Of a DNA stretch of 64,000 nucleotides, positions 34,483 through 45,190 are shown piece by piece. The DNA is from Cristatella mucedo (lineage: Eukaryota > Bryozoa > Phylactolaemata > Cristatellidae), in NCBI GenBank assembly GCA_009760855.2, contig WPIO01000047.1, forward strand, positions 2,310,001-2,374,000, in the 5' to 3' direction. Within the stretch, counting starts at the first letter, position 1. Every line of letters begins with the position of its first letter. Below the pieces are notes generated by a model, which did no database searches, had not been told where the DNA came from, and worked only from the letters and a program-made list of their open reading frames with translations. A program made the position numbers and the translations under genes.

Positions 34483-34826
34483 GCTTCAACTCCACCGACT
34501 TTCCACCCTTGCTCGCATTCTCCGGTTTAATTAGTGCGTATTAGGGCATAACTAGATCTCTTGAGGTCGAGTTATAATCAGCAGACCTCTGAAGCTTAGA
34601 GCTCATTTGCAGGAACTCGTGGGAAGCCGTAGCTAACACCCTCTTCGACAGGTACAAACACGTGCCTGGTGACGTCGAGCGGGACCTAACTTCCAAGGGA
34701 CCAAACTGTATAGCGCGCAGCTGCTTCAGCCGCCGCAACCGTCTCTGCCGTTCGCTCCATTAGAAACCATCCTTCCAATCGATCAATTTCTCTAAATACA
34801 TTGAGTTAGATATATATAATTCATTT

Positions 34827-34946
34827 ATATAGCGCCCCGAGAGAACTTAATCTCCATTCAGGCGCCTCACATATACGTCGGGGCTCGAGCCCACGACCTC
34901 AGTCAGACCTTGGTCGGGGCGAGCACCTTTACCGCTAGACCAAACC
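34827..34946 (-). mobile_element. SINE-II, best-preserved copy
   Basis: Minus-strand reading: box A within TGGTCTAGCGGTAAAGGTGC, anticodon-arm-like CTCGCCCCGACCAAGG, box B GGGCTCGAGCCC (34881-34892). After that comes a LINE-like tail: GCGCCTGAATGGAGATTAAG, then TTCTCTCGGGGCGCTATATA. The tail aligns with the family-1 LINE end GCGCCTAGAAAGAGATTAAG, TTCTCTGAGGGCGCT. The copy sits inside the inverted-repeat element. Confidence 0.88.
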
Positions 34947-34988
34947 AGCTCGGTTCATTTTATTTTAATAGAGCATGAACTTCATTTA

Positions 34989-35127
<139 letters not shown>

Positions 35128-35266
35128 CTGTATTCTTAGCTATACATTCATCAACTAAGGGGGAAATGTCCTACCCCGGGGGGGGAATGTCCGGGCAGTT
35201 ATGTTCTAGGGTCCACCGGGGGAAATGTCCTGGGGGAGAACGTCCAGGGGGAAATGTCCTTTAGCG

Positions 35267-35902
35267 GGTTGTGCTGCAAGTGTATCTAAGGAAGATTAAG
35301 TAATTGACACGAGGAAAGAGTGAGTGTACCATGGCGCCAGCATCACCTAGGTTGTATAGAGAAAAACTTGCTCATTCAAAAAAAGGAACTTGCATATATA
35401 TCTTGAAATTAGGCACGTCACTTCGATAGAGACCCGAGTCTATGTTAAAAATAGAAGTCATATCGTATACTCTTTGATTAGGAAGTTTTCTAATTGACAA
35501 TGTGTACCCTTTCCTTAAGTATCTTTACTGGCATGTCCAAGCCGAGAAAATATCACACCAACCATCGTTATCTCAAACTGAGATAATCGTTAAAGATAGC
35601 AGGATACTCCTCGCTTGACAGGGTAGACTCTTTACCCTTTTGATATTAACTTTTTCGCTCCACGTTCTGGTTGACCGGGCCTCGATTTCTGGTGTGATTT
35701 TCTAGGCTTTGAAAGTTCTGGTATATTAATGAATGCAAGATAATAAAATAAAGTCTAGAGGTAGTGCAGGTACGGTTGCTTAGCAAGAAGTAACTCGTCG
35801 TGCACATATAATCAAAACCGGGCTTCACAAATCAATTAAGCTTGTGAAATCGCAGCAACATTTTATGGATGTGCTACAAGTGTATCAAAGGAAAATTAAG
35901 TA
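35267..35902. repeat. LINE-associated repeat unit R, remainder of copy 2 and a third copy
   Basis: 35267-35340 completes copy 2 (ctgcaagtgtatctaaggaa, gattaagtaatt, gcgccagcatcacctaggtt). From about 35348 the unit starts again (aaaacttgctcattcaaaaa, cacttcgatagagac, accgggcctcgatttctggt, tagaggtagtgcaggtacgg, tagcaagaagtaactcgtcg, gcagcaacattttatggatg). It is cut at aagtaat by the AAT tail of the next LINE. Confidence 0.65.
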
Positions 35903-36182
35903 ATAATAATAATAATAATAATAATAATGCACTTGATAAAGGTCCTCAGAGAACTCAATCTCTTTCTAGGCGCTTAACATTTGCTGCAAAGGGAAATGCA
36001 ATTGAATGGTGAGTAATATCATGCTTGATAAACAAACAACATGAATAACATGGTTAGGGGTGCTGTGCACAGGGTCAGCATGCAAATGTGGTTAGTGGCA
36101 GCATGCACAGTGTCAGCACGCGTAAGCACATGAAGGACGGACCACAGGGACCCACTAAATGCTGTCCTAAATAGGTGTGTTT

Positions 36183-36548
36183 TTAAGTTTTTTTTTCAAA
36201 TGTGGTCAAGTGAGGGGATGTTCTGACGCAAGTCAAGAGGGAGTTCCAGGCTTTGGGAGCATACGAACTAAATGCACGGTCTCCAAAAGATTTGAAGTTT
36301 GTACGAGGAATTGGTAGACTGTTGGATTCCGAAAAGAGTGTGGTACGATGCTTGGCCTGGTGGTGGAGTATATCTGAGAGATAGGCTGGAGCCAAAGAAT
36401 AAAGTGACCTAAAAGTGAGCGAAAAAACCTTGAAGTCGATCCGTTGCTTGACTGGTAGCCAGTGCAGGTCGGCGAGAAGTGGTGTGATGTGGCAATGGTG
36501 ACGCTCACGACACACAAGCCTAGCTGCAGAGTTTTGCACCAGCTGCAA
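36183..36548 (-). pseudogene. LINE ORF2 C-terminal piece
   Basis: Reads LVQNSAARLVCRERHHCHIT, HWLPVKQRIDFKVFSLTFRS and WNSLLTCVRTSPHLTTFEKK. This is the conserved C-terminal block after the RT in this family. It is joined to the RT piece (36520-37494) by a frameshift near 36530-36550, where the text equivalent to GLPACAIRR has been damaged. Confidence 0.85.
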
Positions 36549-37494
36549 TCGCCTGATCGCACATGCCGGTAAGCAGTAAGTTGCAGAAGTCGAGACGGTA
36601 TGTCACGAATGCATGGACAGACTTAGACGTGGTATCCTTATCTAAACAAGCCCGAATCTTAGCAATGTTATGTAGTTGAAAGTAGGCCGATTTGACTGTG
36701 GAGCTGATGTGGTTGTCTAATGAGAGGTCACTATGGAACATGACACCTAGATTTCGAGCTGATTCAACCAGAGATATGCTGGCAGGGCCAATTTTGAGAG
36801 TCAGCCTTTCCAATTTATGAATCGCACTGGGTTTGCCCATAACTAGTAAGTTAGTTTTATGATCGTTTAATTTTAGAAAATTTGCTGCTATCCATGTGGG
36901 GATGTCATCAATACATGCAGCAAGTGAGTTGAGAGAATTTGAGGTGCTCGAAGGCTGGGAGGTATCAAAGCAAAGGTACAACCAAGTGTCATGCGCATGG
37001 AAGTGAAAGCCTAGATTGTGCTTGGCAACCACATTAGCAACAGCTTGAGTACAAACCGTGAAAAGAACCGGACCTAGCACGGAGCCCTGAGGTACCCCAT
37101 ATTTCAGAGGTACCTTGGATGATCTTTGTCCATTCACGTCAATACTCTCTAGTCTCCCACTGAGATAGTACCTGAACCATCGCAGAGCAGTGCCAGTGAT
37201 GCCCAGGTGAGATGAGAGGTGCTTTAGAAGTACTTTGTGATCGATAGCATCAAAAGCTGCTGAAAGATCGAGCAAAACAACCAGAGACACTCTACCCATT
37301 TCTGCATTCGTAAGTAGGTCGACGTATACCCTAAGCAATGCTGACTCTGTGGAGTGATTAGCTCTAACGCCAGACTGGAACTTACTAGCGAGGTTTGAAG
37401 TTTCTGAAATTGAACACTTGAACGGGTCTGCTACGACCCGTTCAAGTGTCTTTGATAGGAATGGTAGAAGTGAGACAGTGCGGTAGTTGCTCAA
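36520..37494 (-). pseudogene. LINE reverse transcriptase piece, catalytic site mutated
   Basis: RT motifs in order: SNYRTVSLLPFLSKTLERVV (RT1), FQSGVRANHSTESALLRVY (RT2), VVLLDLSAAFDAIDHKVLL (RT3, first catalytic Asp kept), YGVPQGSVLGPVLF (RT4), then FHFHAHDTWLYLCFD where the family has FHFYADDTQLYL. The Tyr and the first Asp of YADD are lost, so the enzyme would be inactive even if translated. About 325 codons are otherwise open, extending into ARNLGVMFHSDLSLDNHISS. Confidence 0.92.
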
Positions 37495-37556
37495 GTTCTC
37501 TAGGTATAGTATCGTTTTCTTGAGAAGTGGCCTGACTACAGCTTTTTTTAAAGTGC

Positions 37557-37823
37557 TTAGACATGACCTGAGGCTAATGACATATTAATGATGGTAGTTA
37601 TGCATGGCAGCAGCAAATCAATGCAACGTAGGAGCAGGACAGTGGGAATAGGGTCCAGAGGCCTTGTTGTCTTCTTTGATTGAGATACAAACTTCAGGAC
37701 TAGATCACTAGTGACGTGCTTAAATGCAGACATTGATGTGCAGCCAGGAATCGAGGAACAGCATTCTAGTGGGGATGTTGTAATCGCAGGGATGGATTCC
37801 CTGATCTTGTCTATCTTCTGCAC
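37557..37823 (-). pseudogene. LINE ORF2 EN-RT linker, second piece
   Basis: FKHVTSDLVLKFVSQSKKTT and RPLDPIPTVLLLRCIDLLL are the family's pre-RT segment (typically ...KSCxLDPIPTxLLK). It overlaps the preceding frame (ends 37720) by a frameshift, and another break separates it from RT1 at 37494. Confidence 0.85.
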
Positions 37824-38484
37824 AAAGAATCGGGGAGAAGCGATTGGCTAGATCATCACAAGGATCATCAGGTAAGGAGCTAATCTGGGAGCAGTTGAGG
37901 AGATGGTTAATCGTGGACATAAGTATTTTTGGATTATGCATCTGTGATTCAACAATGTTTTTATAGAAGCTAGACTTGGCCTTTGCTAGGATCGATTGGT
38001 ACGACCTACAGTAGTCTTCATATGCCTGTCGATGGACAGTTAGTCGTGATATTTTGTATGCTTTTTCAAGCTTTCGTTTAGTAGACTTGGCTAGTTTAAT
38101 GTGTGCGGTAAACCATAGGCCGTCTGGGCGGGAGCGCACAGTGCGCTTTTTCAGAGGGGCAAACTCGTCTAGCGTGTCAGCTAGTGTCTTGTTGTAGCTA
38201 TCTACCAATGATGACAGATCGGAGGGAGGACTGAGCAGCAGAGGCGAAACAGATATTCTCGCACGGACCCCATTGATGTCAAGGGTCTTGAGGTTTCGCG
38301 ATTCACACGTTATTTTAGGGGAGGATGTGGGCACACATGGTAGATTGAACGAGATCTGCATGTGGTCAGATAAGCACGATTTGGTAGTAATTGGTAATGA
38401 CACAGTGCAGTTGCATGAGGAAATCTGGTCGAGTGTATGACCCTTGACGTGAATAGGGCCATGCGCATGAGCCGCAATAGACAA
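37720..38484 (-). pseudogene. LINE ORF2 endonuclease end plus linker
   Basis: GHTLDQISSC and SDHMQISFNLP are the C-terminal motifs of an APE-type endonuclease (the SDH histidine is kept). A long helical basic linker follows (KLAKSTKRKLEKAYKISRL; YEDYCRSYQSILAKAKSSFY). An upstream GEFNVHFDN at about 38535-38561 replaces the usual GDFNIHxD. Confidence 0.88.
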
Positions 38485-38571
38485 TTAGTCGGTCAATGCA
38501 CGAAATTCGGTGCTGAAAGCGTCAGATAAGTTATCAAAGTGAACGTTGAACTCACCCGTAGCGAGAAAGGT

Positions 38572-38916
38572 TCAATTTCTTGCACACGGAATCAAAATGA
38601 GATCGGAGAAATATGAGATAAAGAAGGAGTTGTTACCTGGTGGGCGATAGACTACTGTCACTATTGGTAGCTTGTTTTCGGATGAGACCAAGACAATTGA
38701 TTCATACGACTGCTTCGAGGGCACTGCAAATGGCTTGACGTTGAATTTCGAGCGAACAATAACTGCAACTCCACCTCCAGTTTTGATTGATCTAGGAATG
38801 TGAAAGAACAAGAAACCAGATGGGGCAGTGTCTTTAGTTGTCGAGCAGTTTATCGAGTAATTGTCGTGTTGAAAGAGTGCATACAGCGTGACATTAGTAT
38901 CAGCCGGATTCCGCAT
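38572..38916 (-). pseudogene. LINE ORF2 endonuclease, N-terminal piece
   Basis: ADTNVTLYALFQHDNYSIN, GFLFFHIPRSIKTGGGVAVI and TVVYRPPGNN are typical of the middle of L2-type APE endonucleases (the R..GGGVA loop and YRPP strand). The frame ends by frameshift shortly before GEFNVHFD. The first catalytic residues (N, E) of the endonuclease are not recognisable upstream. Confidence 0.85.
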
Positions 38917-39199
38917 CTGTTTGAGCTCAGGCCTAACACCTGTTTAACTTCATTATTTTGCAGGTATTATTCACCTTGCATAGTCCAACAGTTGCTTAGA
39001 CATGCAAAAAGAATCTACGCATACGTCGCTTTGACCGAGACTCTGTTCTATGTTGAGAAGAGGAGACTGTTCGCTAAATCGTGATGGACACATTCTCTAA
39101 TCCGCAATATATAACCATCTTCCCCTGTGCATCATTACGAGCATGCTCATGACTAGAGCGTAAAAAACAAAAAATTCCTAGCTGATTAAACAGCCTCTT

Positions 39200-39343
39200 T
39201 TTCTATACCGACAGAAGAACCTTTACGGCTATCACCACCCCTTGCAGTAGCGATAAAGAATCGCCCACCGCAGGAATCGAACCCAAGATCTTGGGACCGA
39301 GGTCATGAGAGCAACCGCTTTACCTAGTGTACCATCACGGCTC
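39200..39343 (-). mobile_element. SINE-I copy
   Basis: Minus-strand reading: head GAGCCGTGATGGTACACTAG, GTAAAGCGGTTGCTCTCATG, box B GGGTTCGATTCC (about 39273-39284), body GGCGATTCTTTATCGCTAC, then the tail GGTGGTGATAGCCGTAAAGG, TTCTTCTGTCGGTATAGAAA. Box B is nearly canonical. Confidence 0.88.
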
Positions 39344-40884
39344 ACCGTACTCCACCAGTCATTGTTTTATCCACGAGAAGAAGTCGTAGAAGATATCTGG
39401 AGACACCTCGTTTGACACGGTCAGCTTTTGGCTCATCTAATATTGACTGACTACCTTGCACTTGCTGAAACATCACGGATTTTTGGTAGGATTTTATCTG
39501 TGGTTTCTGCGATTAGTATGATTTGCTGCGAGCCAACCACCTCTCTGAGACCTTGCAAAATAGTTTTCGGATATTCTCATTGTTCAAACTGCAAAAATTG
39601 ACAAGCTTCGCTTAGAATTTTCAGCATTTTAAAGTCCAATGGTGTTTCAGGAAACTGGGAGCATTGCTTTAACTTCACAATTGTGCTGAGATGTCAAATA
39701 TCAAAACATTGTATTCTGCTTGCAATTTATGGTCGGATCATAAAAACCAGTAGATGGAAGCTTCAATTTAATATTGAAAGGAAAGTAATTTGACGAAAAC
39801 ATTCTCTTAAAGTAATTTTTCCTTGTCTCTTTTAATTCATTATAAATATACCTTAATTTCAGCTATTCAAATACCTGCCTCAGCTGCCTATTCTTTTATA
39901 TTCCCTAGCGTCACACTGATCATATAATTTCACAGTAGCAACAGCTTCGTTTCTCTACTGTAACTGCCTGGTCGGATGTGGGGTGCCAACACAGTTGGCA
40001 CGTGACTAAGTCGTTATCTGGGGTTTCATAAACTGTTCTAGCATACTAATAAAGCAATATATTTTCCATGCGTATCATTACGACCATCCTTAAACTATAC
40101 CTAGTATTTTATAAATAAGACCTGGTTTTACTGTTGAATTCTCTATGAAAAACCCTAAAATAGTAATTGCTGCCATCAACTATTTCATTAACCATACTCA
40201 TTCCCACTTTAATCTGACAAATCTTTTCTAATTTGCTTCGACGTTACTAGCAATCAGATTTTATCTGAAGAGTATCAAATCCTCATTTTTTCAGATGCCT
40301 CAGAAGTACAGTAAGGTTCCTGCTGAATAGTCTGACTACTTAGTGTGGTCATCTAGGTTTCCTTCTACGCCACATGCATGTAAGATGTAAGGAAGCTCTA
40401 TATTTCACTCAAAGAATTAAGGGGTCAGTCGTGGTTTATTTCTTTGAGATACAAATAATGCAACCCGGTTTAAGCTCAATAGACTAAGTTAATGCCGCTT
40501 GAAAACAAACTGAAGTTGTAAGAGCGCTGATTACAAGGAAATTTGTGAGCTTACTGCCAATGTCAAAGAGACTTCCAACGGTTGGAGTATTCAGTGGAAT
40601 CGCAATTTATATACGCTTAATTTCTACAATGGAATAAGCTGGACGTCATTTAACTGCAAATAAATATATGTCCTTCAATTTTCACAATAATAAATACCTT
40701 ATTTAGTCGGTGAATGTATATTGGTGTACATCTTTTAATCTATTGAAGTTGCAAACAGTTTGGTCTCACTTTGGCCTGTGGTAAATGCATTACAGTACAC
40801 ACTACTGACACCAGAACTTTGCATTACGCTGAAATGTCTATTGGATAAGCACGACTGCATGCGCCTTTTGAAATCTTAGAAACT
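39344..40884. other. Unassigned AT-rich sequence
   Basis: No gene or repeat could be supported. Confidence 0.4.
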
Positions 40885-41385
40885 ATCGCCGTGAGACATG
40901 CCCACATAAGTCCAGGTGACCTATCAGGCAGGCCATTCTGCAGTGTAGAACAACTTCATCCAGCTGTGTCACTATTTGGCACATACATCTTCATGTTTCC
41001 ACAATCAATTATTTTGACGGCTGAGGAGTGCTCAAAACAAGCTCTCTTGATGCCGCTATGGTTGAGGCCAGGTGCTATCGTTTTGCATATGGCCAGCCCG
41101 GCTTCTAAAGCTGCCCTAAACTGCTGACTCAGCACTAAAGTTCATGGTCAGTAATGGTGTAAAGCCCAATGATGCTCTCACCCAGAGTTCCCAAGAGTAT
41201 GTCTGGCGTGGTATCATCTGCAGTGGCAGGGTAGTTTTTGAATGTAGCCCCTTTCTTTGAATCCTCTAAGATCGCCACAGCTAGCTCAGCAATTTTATTT
41301 TTGCCAGGGAGGTCAACATGTCTGCATGATTCTAAAGCATCACACCCAGTGAATTGCTCAACTATCCTTCATCTGGTATTCATTG
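40885..41385 (-). pseudogene. Broken protein-coding remnant, unknown family
   Basis: On the minus strand, after a strong acceptor (TTATTTTATTTTCGCCTAG|CA at 41386), a frame reads MNTR*RIVEQFTGCDALESC, HVDLPGKNKIAELAVAILED and ATFKNYPATADDTTPDILLG, ending TLGESIIGLYTITDHEL* at 41135. A GTGAGA donor-like site lies within TLGES. After a frameshift, similar-quality text resumes as QFRAALEAGLAICKTIAPGL, NHSGIKRACFEHSSAVKIID and MYVPNSDTAG (stop at 40956), then a third frame reads LDEVVLHCRMACLIGHLDL. The amino-acid texture is convincingly protein-like over about 150 residues. The early TGA may be a decayed CGA. I do not recognise the family. It is either a decayed gene or exons whose splice sites I have misread. 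Confidence 0.5.
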
Positions 41386-43029
41386 CTAGGCGAAAATAAA
41401 ATAAGTGCCTAATGATTCTTGCCCTCACTCACCACGGAGGGAGTATTTTTTTACACTGCTACCTAAGTGCATACTGTTTTCAGTAAAATGAACTTCCGTT
41501 TCACATATGCTTTGTAGTCGTCCTAGCCCAAAATGTTAAATACATCGATGATTCCTTAAGTTTCCTTAGTATGTACCAAATTTGTAGATATCTAGTTCTA
41601 GATCAAGCATATTGGTTTGTTATAAAATAAAATTCTGGGGAAAAACATTAAAAATGTTGCTACCAAGCTCACACATTTTCTGGAATGTAGCTCCGTAATA
41701 AGGAAACATACATTAAGCAGCACAAAAGGTGAGGCATTCCAGTACTTATTGAGCCCTGTTAAAGAATGAGGGACGGTGCTAATTTTAAAGTAATAATCAT
41801 GTAGAGAAAGCATTAGTTGCTTTGAACAATAGTGCCTCTTCTAGCAAAGGGCCCACTTGATGGCCAATAGCTGACGATGATTAAGCAACGTATCTGAACA
41901 GCAGTAAATGCTTGATGTAGCATCTAGCCAGCATCGATGGATGGCAATATCTTACCTTATATGTGGTATACGCATATTCTGCCATTGCGATTCACGTGTG
42001 TTATGGCTGATGTGCTACCTTAAATCTCCAAAATGGCCTTCCGGAAAGAAGAGAATAGGAGCCAGAAGGAAGAAGTGCTTTCGAATTTATACGCATTCTA
42101 AGAAACGGAATCTCAATCACGACGATGAAAAAGGAATTTAAGTCTCATTTAAAAAAACTTAAGATATAAATCAGTGTTTTCTTAACTTTCAAGATTTTGA
42201 AATATTGTATGACATCTATATATTATAAAAGAGGAAGTAAAGAGGACCGATCTTCATGCATACTGTAGCTACATTAATCAACTTTCTGTGGAAAGCTCAC
42301 AAATTTCTGATCACATAGCCACATGCACCGACCATTTCCTCTCGGGGGAAGCATAGTAGCTGCTTTATTCTTAGTTTCAATCTTCTCTAAGTATTTGTAG
42401 AAACATACTCCGAAAAAAGCAAATGCAAGATGGAGGATATTTGGCACACGGATAGCCGACTTACATATAAGGCAGGTACGGCAGTACTGTTTCAGTATAG
42501 CAACTCCAGCCCCAATTCACTGGATCATACGAATTTGCTGGGGAATGCGATCAAGGCTTATTTTTAACTTGATAAAGCTTAAACTTGGCGGCTTTACTTA
42601 GCAGGTTAAGTAAAATGCTCGGCTCTGATTGCCTCGCTTTTTATTAACGTTCAACAGCATATCCCAATGATTTGTAAATTGTGGCAAGTGCTAAACACAT
42701 AGAAACGGATTGTATCCATTTAGAAAAGCTACCGAAATGGCCGTTTTTCAAAGACAAGACCAATAGCCCCAAATCAATGCACAGCATAACATAACGTTAA
42801 GTTGCAAAATATTAGATTTAAATTTAAAAAGTATAACAGCGTTGTTTATAATAAAGCACTCCCTTCTTTAACAATTCTGAGTGAAAAAGCCGAAGCAATA
42901 CCAAATGACTTCAAGTGATTAGCTCTACAATCTTATTGGAACTTACTAGCTAAATTTATAGTTACCATCTAAAGAATGAGCTGGTATGCTGCTACTCATT
43001 GTAATGTGTTTGTTCGGAGCGGCAGTAGG
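41386..43029. other. Unassigned AT-rich sequence
   Basis: No feature could be supported. Open stretches at 41598-41813 and 41908-42141 show no domain. Confidence 0.4.
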
Positions 43030-43133
43030 GCAAGGCACTCTCTCCATTTACCCGCATGCATAGATTTATGGTTTTAGGCTAAGGATGCGTGAACACACTA
43101 ATATTCCGGTTCCTGGTTGTTGGTTTATCGAAC
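43030..43133 (+). repeat. Dispersed direct repeat, copy 1
   Basis: ggcaaggcactctctccatt-like text, tagatttatggttttaggct, aaggatgcgtgaacacac and ttccggttcctggttgttgg recur in order at 44822-44925. Unknown family. Confidence 0.7.
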
Positions 43134-43634
43134 ATTTAATGGTTTCTTATGTTCGCATGATCTACTGGTTGGTTGGTTGGTTGCTGTTCTGTTCTTAATG
43201 GCAACATAACAAAATATTTTTTAAACGTTCACACATGACCTGAGGAAAATGACTACCCCAAAAATAAGTTAGTTTTGTCCATCCATCGCCATAACTTACG
43301 TAAATTCTAAATTGAGCCCAATGTGATATATTGATAGTAATATCACAACAGAAAAGCAATAATAAGTATCAAAAGGGGCAGAAACTTGACTATTTGCAAG
43401 TTTAGCTGCAGCCCACACTCTTTACGTTGAAAAAAAGACATTGAAATGCGAATAAAAGGGAATATGAACTTTATGGCTTTTTCAAGGGTATTCATAGGCG
43501 ATGGACATGAAACTATTGAAATAAGCAAAACTCCAACCGAAGCTAGGCAGTCAGTGTTCCAGCTCATTAGCTTAGTCAGATGGCAGTCAGGTCAACCTTC
43601 CAAAGCAAAATTAAACTCTTACATAAATCTTTAC
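43134..43634. other. Unassigned sequence
   Basis: Short ggttggttgg run near 43170. A 67-codon plus-strand frame at 43446-43649 and a 74-codon minus-strand frame overlap; no domain in either. Confidence 0.4.
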
Positions 43635-43910
43635 AATGAAGCTATTTAGGACAGCATTTAGTGGGTCCCTGTGATTCGTCCTTGATGTGCTTATGCGTGC
43701 TGACACTGTGCATGCTGCCACTAACCACATTTGCATGCTGACCCTGTGCATGTCACCCCTAACCATATTATTCATTTCGTTTAGTTTTTCAAGCATGATT
43801 TTACTTACCATTCAATTGCATTTCACTTTACAGCAAATGTAAAGCGCCTAGAGAGAGATTAAGTTCTCTGAGGGCGCTATATCAAGTGAATTATTATTAT
43901 TATTATTAAG
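43635..43910 (+). mobile_element. Family-1 LINE 3' UTR and tail, well preserved
   Basis: Contains ggacagcatttagtgggtcc, ctgccactaaccacatttgc, ccctaaccatattattcatt, cagcaaatgtaaagcgccta, gagagagattaagttctctg, agggcgctatatcaagtg and five ATT units. This is the cleanest copy of the 3' end and useful as the reference sequence. The ORF2 part is only a few codons. Confidence 0.92.
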
Positions 43911-44821
43911 GTTAACTTACGTATGAAACCTGTGGTTTTAGCGGGCTAATTCGAACCAGCGTGTAATTACAACAATAGATTTAGAAAATAATATAATTAT
44001 ATTTAGAAAAGAATATAAGAGGTGAAGCGAAAGCGCTACTACCTCAAAGAGAGCAAACAAAAAAAGAAAAAACGAACCACCCCGGAAACCACTCACTGCC
44101 ACCCTGACGAATTAAACAGAAACGTCGTATTTGGCGAACTCGACTGCAAGAAGAGACTTAACGGGAAATAGCTCAGATGCTCGGTGTTGTCAAAGCTCAG
44201 CTAACCCTCAACCAACGACGAGAATTGATTATCTGAGTAATTTTTCTCCAACCCGGATTTCTTTAACCCGGACTCGTTTGCCACCCAAACCATTCGTAAT
44301 GTCCCTCCAGTCTGCACTGATGATATCTAGGGTAGATATAATTGAATGAGTGCTCTCTGAGTATGGATGACTTATTATTTGTTGAAAGACGAGTCGGAAT
44401 GATTGGGCTGCATATCCAATGGGTAAGCGCTGTGCTTTTTTAACACTGCTAAAGTCTGGGATAACATTTCTTACATTATATAAGAAGCAGCTGCTGTTTA
44501 ATGGTGTCAATTTTGTCTTTTTTCGTATGTAGGTTTCTTTGCATTCTCCAATATTGTGCCTCGTATTTTTGGCAAATCAAATTTGAATATCAGAGCCCTG
44601 AATTAAGCCAGCATAAGTAGGGTAGTTATTAAGTGCATTATTATTATTACGTGATAGCTTGTACAAGTTCACTTGCAGCAGGCGCAACATAAAGCTACTT
44701 GAAAACTATAGTGCGACACATTTTACTAAAAAATCTCACAACAAGTTAGCGAAGCAAAAATTAATATATGATTCTGATTCTTTCATTATTAATTAAGAAT
44801 ACAAGCTATTAAGAATAAAAT
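43911..44821. other. Unassigned AT-rich sequence
   Basis: Only small open stretches on both strands (44131-44349 plus, 44229-44510 minus). A short ATT run at about 44638-44650, without LINE sequence in front, may be a worn tail. Confidence 0.4.
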
Positions 44822-44925
44822 GGCGAGGCACTCACCTACCTGCATACATAGATTTCTGGTTTTAGGCAAAGGATGAGTGAACAAATCACATTTCGGTTCC
44901 TGGTTGTTGGTTGTATCGAATCTTT
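44822..44925 (+). repeat. Dispersed direct repeat, copy 2
   Basis: Matches 43030-43133 in the same orientation (ggcgaggcactcacctacct, tagatttctggttttaggca, ggatgagtgaacaaatc, tttcggttcctggttgttgg). Confidence 0.7.
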
Positions 44926-45064
44926 GTCTGGCGCACTTGTAAGAGCAACATTATTTTATGTTTCTTCTTGGAGTTTTGAGAGTGGCACATTTCGGTGCTC
45001 GGATATTTGGTGTAGATTTTGGTAGGAGTGTTTGGAGATAATAAAACGCCTCATAACTCCTGAA

Positions 45065-45190
45065 GAAATAAAGGTCACCTGTATTTGTCGATATCTACTG
45101 GTCTATGGTATTAGTAAGACATGGATAAAAGAAATAAAGGCCACCTGTTCTTGTTGATATGTACTGGTCTATGGTATTAGTAAGACCTGG
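45065..45190. repeat. Tandem duplication, period 66 bp
   Basis: gaaataaaggtcacctgtat (45065) and gaaataaaggccacctgttc (45131) start two copies. They share tactggtctatggtattagt, aagac, with few differences, so the duplication is recent. Confidence 0.92.

Larger units (their letters stand above)
35903..39070 (-). mobile_element. Family-1 LINE, longest copy in the window, disabled
   Basis: A minus-strand L2/CR1-like element of about 3.2 kb. In element orientation it has the endonuclease, EN-RT linker, RT and C-terminal region, a 3' UTR with ctaaccacatttgcatgctg, the stem-like tail (gcgcctagaaagagattgag, ttctctgagg) and ATT repeats at 35903-35928. The ORF is broken into five frames, and the catalytic YADD has become HAHD. 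The 5' boundary is unclear: similarity to repeat unit R continues to about 39070 (catgcaaaaagaatctacgc, gctttgaccgagactctg). Confidence 0.9.
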
